Shown: positions 1 to 9,245 of the stretch, one piece after another
Numbering within the stretch: position 1 is the stretch's first letter
Layout of the letters: each line of letters begins with the position of its first letter
Source of the DNA: Rhodococcus rhodnii
Lineage (GTDB): Bacteria; Actinomycetota; Actinomycetes; Mycobacteriales; Pseudonocardiaceae
DNA length: 64,000 nucleotides
Assembly (NCBI GenBank): GCA_000720375.1
Contig: JOAA01000010.1
Location: forward strand, 1 to 64,000
Direction of reading: 5' to 3'
Translations under genes and position numbers: made by a program
Notes under the pieces: generated by a model
Databases searched by the model: none
Told to the model about the DNA's origin: nothing
What the model saw: the letters and a program-made list of their open reading frames with translations, nothing else

Positions 1-756
1 CAGCACCGCCGCAGCGTTCTTCTTGGCCTGCTTGGCAGCCAAGATCCGCGCGGCTTCTTCGCTTTCCTGCTTGGCCTTCTCGATCGCGTCCCGCTGATCC
101 GTGAGGTGCAGGGTGTAAATGGTGGTGGTGATGAAGGTCTTCCACGCCGTGGCGTCGCCGCCCCAGGCGTTCATGGCGCCTTCTTTGACCTTGGGGCCGG
201 TCGAGCGACGCCAGACCTGGTAGACGAAGTTCTGGTCGTTGCCGTCCAGCATCGCCGCGTCGGCCGGGATCTCCGCGAAGGCGGCCGCTTTCTGCCTGGC
301 TTCCCTGGCCTGGCGGGCTTCTTCCACCCGCCTGGCGTATTCGAGGTGGTCACGGTCGACGAAATCGTGAATACCGGTCCGGATGAACGCGGTCGCATCG
401 GGCGCGTCCGGCGTGTTCACCACGATCCGGTAGACCCGATAGGCCTCCGCCCTGGTCAACGGATACTTGTCCGGATTGATCTTGTCGAACACCCGGAACA
501 CGAAGTTCTTGTCCGACAGCATCAACCACTCGTCGGTCGCCTCGCCGACCTCGATCGCCCGCACCGCACGGACCTTCTCCACCTCAGTGGACTCCGGCAC
601 CGCGGTGGCCGCCAGATCGGCCGCCACCTGCGGAATCGCCGGCGGCGTGGCAGGTGGTGCGGCATAAGCCGTCGCGGGCACCAGCAGGCTGGTGACCATC
701 GCGGCGGACACGACGCCGTAGCCGAGGCGTCTACTGTAGACAAGCGATCTTCGCAT
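1..756 (-). CDS. ALF-repeat secreted protein, C-terminus cut by window edge
   Basis: An open frame of 252 codons runs from an ATG at 756 off the left edge, so the C-terminus is missing. The N-terminus is a signal peptide (Arg-Arg, hydrophobic stretch, Ala-rich end near TAYAAP). The mature part has repeated blocks of the type DKNFVFRVFDK...LTRAEAYRVYR and DQNFVYQVWRR...VKEGAMNAW, which match the short ALF repeats found in secreted actinobacterial proteins, followed by an Ala/Lys/Glu-rich helical stretch likely to be coiled coil. The function of ALF repeats is unknown to me. The assignment rests on the repeat pattern. No neighbour on the same strand is visible. Confidence 0.7.
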   Translation of the reverse strand, partial: MRRSLVYSRRLGYGVVSAAMVTSLLVPATAYAAPPATPPAIPQVAADLAATAVPESTEVEKVRAVRAIEVGEATDEWLMLSDKNFVFRVFDKINPDKYPLTRAEAYRVYRIVVNTPDAPDATAFIRTGIHDFVDRDHLEYARRVEEARQAREARQKAAAFAEIPADAAMLDGNDQNFVYQVWRRSTGPKVKEGAMNAWGGDATAWKTFITTTIYTLHLTDQRDAIEKAKQESEEAARILAAKQAKKNAAAVL

Positions 757-997
757 GCTTTCCCACCCTGTACGTTCGAAAAAAGACAGATTTCACCCAG
801 TGAAAGGGCACGACGAATTACCCGCGCCCGAAGCGAGCAGGCGATTACCCCCGAATGGCCTCGCGCCGGTTACACCACAGCCGAAGTCGCGAGAAATCGT
901 TCACAGAATCGCCCCCAGTTAATGGCCGGCCCACCTCCGGCACGCGCGTAACAACGTATCCACCGGATCAGGCGTGCGCAAGCGGTAGCCTCGCGAT

Positions 998-2551
998 GTG
1001 ACCAGCACCGTGGAAGCACCGATCGTGGCCGTGACCGTGTACCCGGGGCAGGCACGGGTGACACGGCGGGCATCAGTGGCGCTTGACCAAGGGCAGCAGC
1101 GGGTTGAAGTCGGCGGGTTGCCGCTCGGCCTGCTCCGGGATTCGGTCCGGGTCAGCGGCCGCGGCCAGGCCACGGTGTTGAGCGTCGACGTCGCGACGCA
1201 ACACGAACCTCGGTCGACCGATGTCAAAGTCGTTGAGCTGGAACGGAAACTGCTCGAGCTCACCAGCGGGCTGCAAGAACTGGCCGACAATGCCGTGGTC
1301 GAGGACAACCGCGTCGCACTACTGTCCAAACTGGGCCAACGGGCCGGCGGCACGTTCGCGAAAGCCTTGGCCAGGGGCGAGATCCAGCCGGACCGCATCG
1401 CCGATCTCACCGACACCATCGGCACGCAGCTCGCTCAAGTGCTTGGCCGTAAACGAGAACTGGCCGAGCACCAGCGCAGGGTCCAGGATGAGTTCGAGGC
1501 CGTCAGCCGTGAACTCGCCACGCTGCAAGCGCAACAGACTCCCGACCGGCAGGCCGTATTGATCGACCTGGAGACGGAAACCAGCGCGACTGTCGAGATT
1601 GAACTGTCCTATGTGGTCAACGAGGCCTCGTGGACGTCCGGCTACGACATCCGGCTCGACAACGAAGCCCTGACGCTGACGTGGCACGCGGAGATCACCC
1701 AGTACACCGGGGAGGACTGGCCGGAGTGCGAGCTGGCGCTGTCCACCGCGCGGCCGGCGATCTCGGCGAAGATCCCCGAGCTTGACCCGTGGTACCTGGA
1801 CCGGCAACAGCCACCGGCACCGCAGCTGCCGGCGCCGAGGATGATGGCCGCCGAGCAGGCGGTGTACGGCGCACAGGGCATGGTCGACGCCGCGACCCCA
1901 GTCGGGTTCTCGGCGATGCAGGCAGAGCACGGCGAAGCGGCGACGATCTACCGTCCGACCAGGCAAGTGGCTGTCCCGTCGGACGGGACGTCCCATCGGA
2001 CGACGGTCGCTGTCGTCGACCTTTCCGCCACGGTCGACCATGTCACCGCGCCAGTACAAAGCCTCGACGCCTACCTTCGAGCCACCGCCGTGAACAACTC
2101 GGAGCACACGCTCAGGCCAGGCAAGGCTTCGGTCTTCCACGACACCGAGTTCGTGGGCACGACCACGCTCGACACGTGGGCACCCGGCGAGGAGGCCGAG
2201 CTGAACCTGGGCATCGACGACCGGATCCGGGTCGAGCGCGAACTCGTCAAGCGCACCGCGGGCAAGGCTGTGATCGGCGGCACGAAGCGCCGGGAGGCGG
2301 AATACCTGATCACCGTCGGCAATTACAGTAGTCGTCCGACAAAAGTCACTGTTCTTGACCAAATCCCGGTATCGCGGGACGACGGGATCGTGGTGAAGGA
2401 CGTCAGCTGCAAGCCGGAACCCCAGCAGCGCACCGACCTCGGTGAGCTGACGTGGCGGCTGGCGCTGGATCCCGGCAAGTCCGGACAGATCCGCGTCGGT
2501 TTCCGGGTGGACGTGGTGCGCGGCGTGGAACTACAGGGGTGGCGGGAATGA
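998..2551 (+). CDS. MuiA-like DUF4139 domain protein
   Basis: 517 residues from a GTG start. The N-terminal part (about 8-100) resembles DUF4140 and the C-terminal two thirds (about 190-510) resemble DUF4139, the layout of the mucoidy inhibitor MuiA family. A predicted coiled coil lies between them (about 75-170, rich in Glu, Leu and Arg). No signal peptide is visible, so a cytoplasmic location is inferred. The biochemical role of the family is not established. The stop codon overlaps the ATG of the following acetyltransferase gene (ATGA), so the two are probably translated together. Confidence 0.75.
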   Translation: MTSTVEAPIVAVTVYPGQARVTRRASVALDQGQQRVEVGGLPLGLLRDSVRVSGRGQATVLSVDVATQHEPRSTDVKVVELERKLLELTSGLQELADNAVVEDNRVALLSKLGQRAGGTFAKALARGEIQPDRIADLTDTIGTQLAQVLGRKRELAEHQRRVQDEFEAVSRELATLQAQQTPDRQAVLIDLETETSATVEIELSYVVNEASWTSGYDIRLDNEALTLTWHAEITQYTGEDWPECELALSTARPAISAKIPELDPWYLDRQQPPAPQLPAPRMMAAEQAVYGAQGMVDAATPVGFSAMQAEHGEAATIYRPTRQVAVPSDGTSHRTTVAVVDLSATVDHVTAPVQSLDAYLRATAVNNSEHTLRPGKASVFHDTEFVGTTTLDTWAPGEEAELNLGIDDRIRVERELVKRTAGKAVIGGTKRREAEYLITVGNYSSRPTKVTVLDQIPVSRDDGIVVKDVSCKPEPQQRTDLGELTWRLALDPGKSGQIRVGFRVDVVRGVELQGWRE

Positions 2552-3333
2552 CCTGGGGCATCGACGAGCTCGACCTGAACGCCTATCTGCGTCGGATCGG
2601 CGTGACCGAGCCGACGCTGAAATCCGTGCACGCCGGGCACGTGGCCAGCATCCCGTTCGAGAACATCGAAGTCTTCCTCGGTGCCGTCCCGAAGCTGGAC
2701 ATCCCGAGCCTGCAAGCCAAACTGGTCGATCGCGAGCGTGGCGGCTACTGCTACGAGCACAACCTGCTCTACACGGCCGCCTTGGACCGGCTGGGCATTC
2801 CGGTCCAGCGACTGGTCGCCCGGCCACGTATCGGCGGCGGCCCGGCCAGGCCCCGGACGCACATGCTGGCGGTGGCCGAGGCCGACGGCAGGCAGTGGCT
2901 GACCGACGTCGGCTGGGGCGGCGGCGGACTGCTCGAACCGATGCCGTTCGAGGAAGGCACGATGCAGCAGGGTGCGTGGACATACCGGCTGACACGTGTC
3001 GACGAACAGTGGGTGCTGCAGTCGCTGACCGACGGCAAATGGGTCGATTACTACGGCTTCACGACCGAGCGGCAGTACCCGGCGGACTACGAGATGGCCA
3101 ACTTCTACACCGCGACGGCGCCGAGTTCCCACTTCGTCGCGCGCTTGATCGCCCAGCGGACCGGCCCGGAATACCGGCAGGGACTGCTCGGAAACGAGCT
3201 GGTCAAGGCACGGCCGAGCGGGGAGACCGAGAAGCGCACGCTGACCGCGGACGAGGTCATGGACGTCCTGGCTGACACGTTCGGCATCGTGCTGACCGAT
3301 GCCGAACGTGACCAGCTCACACAGAGGATCTAG
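2548..3333 (+). CDS. nat: Arylamine N-acetyltransferase
   Basis: 261 residues. Transfers acetyl groups from acetyl-CoA to arylamines or arylhydrazines. The family triad is present: Cys68 in RGGYCYE, His105 in PRTHM and Asp120 in WLTDVGWGG. The SIPFENI motif near residue 35 is also typical. The start chosen is the ATG at 2548, which overlaps the upstream stop as ATGA; a longer in-frame reading upstream would run inside the previous gene without family similarity. The gene ends tail to tail with the CBS protein, overlapping by 4 bp (CTAG). Confidence 0.9.
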   Translation: MTWGIDELDLNAYLRRIGVTEPTLKSVHAGHVASIPFENIEVFLGAVPKLDIPSLQAKLVDRERGGYCYEHNLLYTAALDRLGIPVQRLVARPRIGGGPARPRTHMLAVAEADGRQWLTDVGWGGGGLLEPMPFEEGTMQQGAWTYRLTRVDEQWVLQSLTDGKWVDYYGFTTERQYPADYEMANFYTATAPSSHFVARLIAQRTGPEYRQGLLGNELVKARPSGETEKRTLTADEVMDVLADTFGIVLTDAERDQLTQRI

Positions 3334-3761
3334 CCCTGGGTGATGTAGGCCTCGAGCTGCTGCTGGTCTTCCTCCAGCTTCTTGATCCGGCTCTTGACCA
3401 CGTCACCGATGCTGACGATGCCGACCAGCCTGCCATCCCGCACCACGGGCACGTGCCGGATCCGCCGCTCGGTCATCAGCACACTGAGGCTGTCGACCGA
3501 GTCGTCGGGCCCGCACGTGAACACCTCGGTGCTCATGATGTCGGCGACCGGTGCTTCGAGCAGCGCGGCGCCGTGATCGTTCAACCGGCGCACCACGTCG
3601 CGTTCCGAGACGATGCCTGCCACGCTTTCGTCAGCGGCGAGAACGACCATCGCACCGATATTGTGCTCGGCGAGTGCGGCGAGGAGCTCTCTGACCGGCG
3701 TGCCCGGCTCGGCCGTCGCCACGGTAGAACCCTTGCTGCGCAACAGGTCCGCTATCCGCAT
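3330..3761 (-). CDS. Tandem CBS domain protein
   Basis: 143 residues made of two CBS domains (about 5-60 and 72-130). The family binds adenine nucleotides and often acts as an energy sensor or regulator. Motifs such as GIVSERDVVRRL and GIVSIGDVVKSRI mark the ends of the two repeats. The start at 3761 is preceded by GGAGG seven bases upstream and matches the normal length of stand-alone actinobacterial CBS-pair proteins; the open frame upstream has no family similarity. Many homologues are dormancy- or hypoxia-associated in mycobacteria, but nothing here shows regulation. Confidence 0.85.
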   Translation of the reverse strand: MRIADLLRSKGSTVATAEPGTPVRELLAALAEHNIGAMVVLAADESVAGIVSERDVVRRLNDHGAALLEAPVADIMSTEVFTCGPDDSVDSLSVLMTERRIRHVPVVRDGRLVGIVSIGDVVKSRIKKLEEDQQQLEAYITQG

Positions 3762-3853
3762 CAGGTGCCTCCATCCCAACCACCGGTGTGACCCTGCTGA
3801 CAAGCAGGTTAGGCGCTCGGAGGTGATCAGCAACAGATCACGGAATGTGTCCG

Positions 3854-4342
3854 TTATGTTCCGATCGGTGATGGCCGGTACATCACCCATCGCGCGCCGA
3901 GCTCGTCCAGTCCGCCGAGCCGTTCCTCGTGCACGAGTTCGGCCAGCTCAGGGCCGGGTTCAGGCATGACGGAGAAGCCGAGCTTCGAGTACCACGGACC
4001 GTTCCACGGCACCGCGGCGAACGTCGTCAACGTGACACCGCGTGCGCCGGCGCGAGCGATGACGGCCTCCATGAGCGCGGTTCCGATCCCCTGTCGCGCG
4101 TACGCCGGATCGACCGCGATCTGGTGCAGATGCAGGTGCCCGTCAAGCTGCCCGACGTATGCGAACGCCACCGGCGGATCGCCCACGACCAGCACGTCCT
4201 CCGGGTCCGTCGCGGTGCCGATGACCGTGCCGCCTGGCGGGAACACGATGCCGACGGCCGCGAAGACCCCGTCAGCGGCCCGTTCGATGTCCCCGAGCGC
4301 GGGCAACTCGGCGGCTGACGCGACACGTACGGCTGGGACCAT
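3854..4342 (-). CDS. GNAT family N-acetyltransferase
   Basis: 162 residues. The acetyl-CoA binding motif A is clear: QIAVDPAYARQGIGTALMEA at about residues 83-102, followed by the motif B region WYSKLGF. The substrate cannot be told. Start chosen at the ATG at 4342 (MVPAVRVASA), where the GNAT fold begins; the longer frame upstream runs antisense into the neighbouring gene. The gene is divergent from the DUF2293 gene, with only 37 bp between the starts, so they may share a promoter region. Confidence 0.8.
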   Translation of the reverse strand: MVPAVRVASAAELPALGDIERAADGVFAAVGIVFPPGGTVIGTATDPEDVLVVGDPPVAFAYVGQLDGHLHLHQIAVDPAYARQGIGTALMEAVIARAGARGVTLTTFAAVPWNGPWYSKLGFSVMPEPGPELAELVHEERLGGLDELGARWVMYRPSPIGT

Positions 4343-4379
4343 GGCAGGGCACGCTACCGCCTCCCAGGAGCCGCCCACG

Positions 4380-5444
4380 ATGGAATTCAGGCTGGAATTT
4401 GAGCCGCGCAGCAAACTCGAACGCCGTGTGGTCGCCGCCGCCGAACAGCAGCTGGCCGAGTCGAAGATCGTCACACCGATCGCGGTGTTCCATCGGATGG
4501 GCTGGCTGCACAAGATCGAGCGCTGGGAACGTGAACAGGTCGACACCCTCGAGTCGATCGCGGCGGTCAGCCCGGAGAAACTCACCGACGCACGGGAGAT
4601 CCTCCAGCGCTGGGCCGCCGCGAAAGGCCTCACGCCCGGCGAAAGCACTTACGTGTCAACCAATCGCGGCCGCAGACCGCTGAGATTCACCGCGCGGCAG
4701 GACGAATCCGCCGAACGGGCGTACCGGATGCACTGGACATCGCCGGAGCTTTCCGACAAACGGCGGGAAACCCTGACACGCAAGCAGAACACCGCTCCGG
4801 ACCTGGTCGTGATCATCCCGCAGACCGGCTGGACATGCGTCGGCTGCCAGGACACCGGCCCGTACCTGATCATGGACAACGCCGGTTCGCTCTGCCTGAC
4901 CTGCGCGGACATGGACCACCTGCTCTTCCTGCCCGCCGGGAACGCCACGCTGACCACGCGGGCGAAGAAGGCCAGCGGGCTGTCCGCGGTGGTCGTAAAG
5001 TTCGACAAGAGCCGCAAGCGCTACCAGCGCCAAGGCCTCCTGATCGAGGAATCCGCGCTGGAGCAGGCCGAACAGTCCTGTCTGGCGGACGAGGAAGTAC
5101 GGCTGCGACGCCGGGAACGCGACCGGGAACGCCGCGCCAATGAGGACGTCGTGCTGATCGCCAAGATGACCGAACTGATCGGCACCTTGTTCCCGCGGTG
5201 CCCGGCAGACCGCGCCGAGTCGATCGCGCGGCACACCGGGCTGCGCGGCAGCGGACGCGTCGGCCGCTCGGCGGCCGGGCGGGCACTGGACGAAGAGGCC
5301 ATCACGCGGGCAGTGGTGGCATCGATTCGCCACGAGGACACCGAGTACGACGAACTGCTGATGTCCGGAGTGGACCGTGACGAGGCCAGGGCCACGATCC
5401 GGTCCAAGATCGACTTGGTCCTCGCATCCTGGCGGGGCGACTGA
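4380..5444 (+). CDS. DUF2293 domain protein with zinc-ribbon-like centre
   Basis: 354 residues from the ATG at 4380. The centre has CVGCQ and CLTCAD pairs (about residues 156-185) that could bind zinc. Next comes an Arg/Glu-rich helical stretch, then a C-terminal DUF2293 region (LFPRCP...RVGRS...YDELLMSGVDRDEAR...). The function of DUF2293 is unknown to me. The 12 bp between its stop and the S9 peptidase start suggests cotranscription. Upstream in-frame sequence (3966-4379) is antisense to the acetyltransferase and was excluded. Confidence 0.75.
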   Translation: MEFRLEFEPRSKLERRVVAAAEQQLAESKIVTPIAVFHRMGWLHKIERWEREQVDTLESIAAVSPEKLTDAREILQRWAAAKGLTPGESTYVSTNRGRRPLRFTARQDESAERAYRMHWTSPELSDKRRETLTRKQNTAPDLVVIIPQTGWTCVGCQDTGPYLIMDNAGSLCLTCADMDHLLFLPAGNATLTTRAKKASGLSAVVVKFDKSRKRYQRQGLLIEESALEQAEQSCLADEEVRLRRRERDRERRANEDVVLIAKMTELIGTLFPRCPADRAESIARHTGLRGSGRVGRSAAGRALDEEAITRAVVASIRHEDTEYDELLMSGVDRDEARATIRSKIDLVLASWRGD

Positions 5445-5456
5445 CACACTGGGGTC

Positions 5457-7472
5457 ATGAGTGAGCACGACGACCCCTACCTCTGGCTGGAAGAGGTGAC
5501 CGCGGACGACGCGATGGCGTGGGTCCGCGAGCGCAACGCGGAGACGGTCGCCGAGCTGACCGGCAGCGCGCGGTTCGCCGAGCTGCGCGACGAGATCCGC
5601 GCGGTGTTCGACGCCGACGACCGGATCCCGTACATCCGCCGCCGAGGTGAGTACCTCTACAACTTCTGGCAGACCCCGGACAACCCGCGCGGGTTGTGGC
5701 GCCGGACCACGTTGGAGCAGTACCGGCTCGCCGAGCCCGACTGGCAGATATTGCTGGATGTTGATGCGTTGGGCCAACGCGAAGGCGAGAACTGGGTGTG
5801 GGACGGCGCCGCCGTGCTGCGGCCCGAGTACCGGCTGGCGTTGGTGAACCTGTCGCGCGGTGGCGCGGACGCCGCCGTCGTCCGCGAGTTCGACCTGGAG
5901 ACGGGCGAGTTCGTGCCCGGTGGGTTCGAACTGCCGGAGGCCAAGAGCTTCCTGCGGTGGATCGACGCCGACCGGGTGTACGTGGGCACGGACTTCGGCC
6001 CCGGCTCGATGACCTCGTCCGGATATCCCCGTATTGTCAAGGAATGGCGGCGTGGCACGCCATTGTCCGAAGCGGTCACGGTGTTCGAGGGCAAGCCCGA
6101 GGACGTCTCGGTCTACGCGACGCACGACCCGACTCCGGGCTACGAACGCGATTTCGTCGGCCGCAACATCGACTTCTACCGCTCGGAACGCTTTCTGCGC
6201 GGCGAATCCGGTGACCTGATCCGGATCGAGATCCCGGACGACGCCGAGATGGGCGTCGAACGCGAGTGGCTGTTGATCACGCCGCGCACACCGTGGACCA
6301 TCGGCGAGACGACGTATCCGGCGGGTGCCCTGCTGGCCACCAAGTTCGACGAGTTCCTTGCCGGTGCACGGGAAATGGACGTGCTGTTCGAGCCGGACGC
6401 GCACACCTCGCTGACATACCACACGTGGACCAAGAACCACGTCATCCTCAACACCCTGCACGACGTGCAGAGCCGCATCGAGGTTCTCACACCAGGCCCG
6501 GACGGCTGGCAGCGCGCGCCACTTGCCGGTGTGCCAACGGGTGCGCTGACCGAGATCACCGATACCGATCCGGATGTCAGCGACGAGTACTTCATGAACT
6601 CCAGCGGGTACACCGAACCCGCGACGCTGCGGCGCGGAATGATCGACGGCGAACCGGAAATCCTCAAGCAGGCGCCTGCTCGGTTCGACGCAACCGGAAT
6701 CGAGGTGCGGCAACACTTCGCGACCTCGGCCGACGGTACGCAAATTCCGTATTTCGTGGTCGGCAAGGACGATCCGGTATCCCGGCCCACCCTGCTTTCC
6801 GGGTACGGCGGCTTCGAGGTCTCGTTGACGCCCAGCTATCTCGGGCATGTCGGCCGGGCCTGGCTGGCCCGTGGCGGAACGTACGTCGTGGCCAACCTGC
6901 GCGGCGGCGGCGAGTACGGCCCGGACTGGCACTTCCAGGCGGTGAAAGAAAAACGGCACCTGGTGTACGAGGATTTCGCGGCGGTGGCGAAGGATCTGAT
7001 CGACCGCGGCATCACCACACCGGACAAGCTGGGCATCCAGGGCGGCAGCAACGGCGGCCTGCTGATGGGTGTCATGCTGACCCGCTACCCGCAGCTGTTC
7101 GGCGCGATCGTCTGCCAGGTTCCGTTGCTGGACATGAAGCGCTACCACGAGCTGCTGGCCGGCGCGTCCTGGATGGCGGAGTACGGCGATCCGCGTAAAC
7201 CCGAAGAATGGGCGTACATCGAGCCGTACTCGCCGTACCAGAATGTCCAAAGTGGAGCGAAGTATCCACCCATCCTGTTCGTGACGTCCACAAGGGACGA
7301 TCGGGTACACCCAGGGCACGCTCGCAAGATGGTCGCGCGGATGCGTGAGCACGGCCACGACGTGCGCTACTACGAGAACATCGAAGGCGGGCACGGCGCC
7401 GCCGCCGACAACGAGCAGCTGGCGTTCAAGTGGGCGCTGGTGCTCGAGTTCCTCTGGTGCAAACTCAGCTGA
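5457..7472 (+). CDS. Prolyl oligopeptidase family serine peptidase (S9)
   Basis: 671 residues, the normal length for cytoplasmic prolyl oligopeptidases. An N-terminal beta-propeller (DPYLWLEEV start) is followed by the alpha/beta-hydrolase domain. The catalytic Ser is Ser531 in GGSNGG, the Asp lies in STRDDRVHP (614/615) and the His is His646 in EGGHG. No signal peptide is visible. It cleaves short proline-containing peptides in the known family; the actual substrate is unknown. It ends 8 bp inside the end of the convergent zinc peptidase gene. Confidence 0.9.
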   Translation: MSEHDDPYLWLEEVTADDAMAWVRERNAETVAELTGSARFAELRDEIRAVFDADDRIPYIRRRGEYLYNFWQTPDNPRGLWRRTTLEQYRLAEPDWQILLDVDALGQREGENWVWDGAAVLRPEYRLALVNLSRGGADAAVVREFDLETGEFVPGGFELPEAKSFLRWIDADRVYVGTDFGPGSMTSSGYPRIVKEWRRGTPLSEAVTVFEGKPEDVSVYATHDPTPGYERDFVGRNIDFYRSERFLRGESGDLIRIEIPDDAEMGVEREWLLITPRTPWTIGETTYPAGALLATKFDEFLAGAREMDVLFEPDAHTSLTYHTWTKNHVILNTLHDVQSRIEVLTPGPDGWQRAPLAGVPTGALTEITDTDPDVSDEYFMNSSGYTEPATLRRGMIDGEPEILKQAPARFDATGIEVRQHFATSADGTQIPYFVVGKDDPVSRPTLLSGYGGFEVSLTPSYLGHVGRAWLARGGTYVVANLRGGGEYGPDWHFQAVKEKRHLVYEDFAAVAKDLIDRGITTPDKLGIQGGSNGGLLMGVMLTRYPQLFGAIVCQVPLLDMKRYHELLAGASWMAEYGDPRKPEEWAYIEPYSPYQNVQSGAKYPPILFVTSTRDDRVHPGHARKMVARMREHGHDVRYYENIEGGHGAAADNEQLAFKWALVLEFLWCKLS

Positions 7473-8466
7473 CTTCGCTGGACGGGGCCAGCCAGGTGTT
7501 GCAGGACGCGGTGTTGTTGTTCTTCACACCGGCTGTGCCCCACTGGATCTGATGCTTGACGCTGCCGTGCGTCCGGTCCGCGACCGAACTGCGGAAGGCC
7601 GAGGACGCGGAGTTGCTCAACGCCTTGGTGATCGACCCGCGTCCACCGGCGGCGCCGATGAACATGCCGGAGAAGCAGTCGGCTTGCAGTTCCATCCGGC
7701 GGGTCAGCTCGAGGTACTCCACCGCGTCCTCGGCCAGGCCGATCATCTTCAGGCCCATGCCGTGGTTGATCCCGCTCATGGCCTGGACATGGTGGCCGTA
7801 CTCGTGCGCCAGCACCATGATGTGGCCGCCCTGGTTGCTGCCCATGGACTCGATGACCCGGTTGCGGGGCATGAAGATGCCCTTGTCCCGTGGGCAGTAG
7901 AAGGCCACCGCCTCCTGCCTGCCCGGGGTGCCGCAGGTGCTGGTCGGGTTGTCGTCGACGTTGAGCTTCGGCGACTCGAAGACGTGGTCGGACTGGACGA
8001 GCAGCGGCTTCCACGCCTCGTCGAGGCAGCCGATCATGGCCTGGTAGTAGCCGCGCAACTGGTCGGCCGACCGCCCGAACGCGGGCAGTTTGCAGGTGAT
8101 CTGCGGCAGCTGCATGCCAGGGACCAACAGCGTGTTGGCTTCGGTGAGCTCCTGCCAGCGCGGCTTGGCCGGCGTGTTGCCCGTCGAGGGGCTCGCCTTG
8201 GTGGTGGGGGCTGCGGCAGCGTTCGGTTTGTTCTCCACCGACGGCCCGGCTAACGGGGTTCCCGCTACCTCTCTGGTGAACTTGAACGTGCTGGGCGCGC
8301 CGATGGCCATCACGACCACAAGCACGAGCCCGAGCACCGCGATGATCGCCAGCGGGGAGTTCCGCCGCTGGTCGACGACCTTGATGGTCTCCGGGCGCGG
8401 CAGTGGGTCCCACGTTGACTCAGGCATTTTCGCGACCGCGGGTGGCGGCCGCTCGTCCTCAGTCAT
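7465..8466 (-). CDS. Membrane-anchored neutral zinc metallopeptidase (YpfJ family)
   Basis: 333 residues. A short cytoplasmic tail, one membrane segment (about 39-56) and a Pro/Ala/Thr linker lead to the peptidase domain. The zinc motif HEYGH is at 221-225, with a downstream Glu-rich helix (RRMELQADCFSG) typical of the YpfJ/KPN_02809 neutral zinc metallopeptidase family. The catalytic domain would lie outside the membrane. Substrate unknown. Start ATG at 8466; the next gene on the same strand starts further upstream at 9180, with a 33 bp gap, so the two are probably cotranscribed. Confidence 0.85.
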   Translation of the reverse strand: MTEDERPPPAVAKMPESTWDPLPRPETIKVVDQRRNSPLAIIAVLGLVLVVVMAIGAPSTFKFTREVAGTPLAGPSVENKPNAAAAPTTKASPSTGNTPAKPRWQELTEANTLLVPGMQLPQITCKLPAFGRSADQLRGYYQAMIGCLDEAWKPLLVQSDHVFESPKLNVDDNPTSTCGTPGRQEAVAFYCPRDKGIFMPRNRVIESMGSNQGGHIMVLAHEYGHHVQAMSGINHGMGLKMIGLAEDAVEYLELTRRMELQADCFSGMFIGAAGGRGSITKALSNSASSAFRSSVADRTHGSVKHQIQWGTAGVKNNNTASCNTWLAPSSEVS

Positions 8467-8499
8467 GTCTCCCCCTCTTTTCTCAGGCCAATCATGCCA

Positions 8500-9180
8500 T
8501 CACCGGCTGCCCTGCGGCTGTGCCCCGACCAGGTCACGCACTGCGGCGTCCGGTGTGGACAGTACGGCCGGCGCGCGGTTCCAGATCGCCTCGGGAACGG
8601 CACCGACCGTGGCCAGCCACTCCCGCGCACGGTTACGGGCAAGGCTGAAAACGGAGCAATCGCAGGTCGCGGCGACGCCGTCGGCTTGCATCCCAAGGGT
8701 GCGACACAGCGCGACGGCCCGCGGCAGATGATAGGACTGCGTGACCAACAACGCGCGGTCAATTCCGTAAACCTGTACCGCACGGGCGCATGTGTCGTAC
8801 GTATCGAGGCCAAATGGATCGACGACGACCATCCTCGGGTCCACGCCCTTCTCGGCGAGGTACTCGGACATCGCCTTGGTCTCGTTGCCCGATGTGCCGT
8901 CCGCGGCACCGGAAACCAGGACGGCTCTGACCTTGCCCGCCTTGACCAGCGCCACGGTCGCGTCCAACCGGCCGACGAGGAACGGCAGCGGACGATCGTC
9001 CTGGATCTTGGCCCCGAGCACGATCGCCACCGGGGCGCTCGGCGCGTCGGCCACCTCGAACCGGTGGTTCGCCGAGGCGGAGTACGACCACGTCATGCTG
9101 CCGCCGATGACCACAGCGGCCACCCCGACGGTGATCAGCCCGAGCCGGAGAGCCAGGCGCCGCCAGCGCCGCTTGTCCAT
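8500..9180 (-). CDS. SanA/YdcF-type DUF218 membrane protein
   Basis: 226 residues from the ATG at 9180. An N-terminal membrane segment (about 9-28) is followed by a DUF218 domain: PVAIVLGAKI near the start, then VLVSGAADGT.NETKAMSEYL, and SYHLPRAVALCR. This is the ElyC/SanA/YdcF family, linked in E. coli to envelope integrity and vancomycin tolerance. An envelope role here is inference. The start was chosen because the membrane segment begins there; the long upstream frame is antisense to the LAXTG gene terminator region. Confidence 0.8.
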   Translation of the reverse strand: MDKRRWRRLALRLGLITVGVAAVVIGGSMTWSYSASANHRFEVADAPSAPVAIVLGAKIQDDRPLPFLVGRLDATVALVKAGKVRAVLVSGAADGTSGNETKAMSEYLAEKGVDPRMVVVDPFGLDTYDTCARAVQVYGIDRALLVTQSYHLPRAVALCRTLGMQADGVAATCDCSVFSLARNRAREWLATVGAVPEAIWNRAPAVLSTPDAAVRDLVGAQPQGSR

Positions 9181-9198
9181 GACCCCATGTAACCAGAA

Positions 9199-9235
9199 CC
9201 CGTCTGGCAAGCACCGGAAGGCCTTGCCAGACGGG
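9199..9235 (-). terminator. Hairpin after LAXTG protein gene
   Basis: A perfect 13-bp inverted repeat (CCCGTCTGGCAAG and its complement) with an 11-base loop lies just past the stop of the LAXTG surface protein gene. There is no clear T-run, as is common for actinobacterial terminators. Confidence 0.65.
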
Positions 9236-9245
9236 CGAAAGAGCC

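Noticed and set aside
4656..7394. 912-codon open frame on the minus strand
   Set aside because: It is antisense to the DUF2293 and S9 peptidase genes, has no family similarity and arises from high third-position GC.
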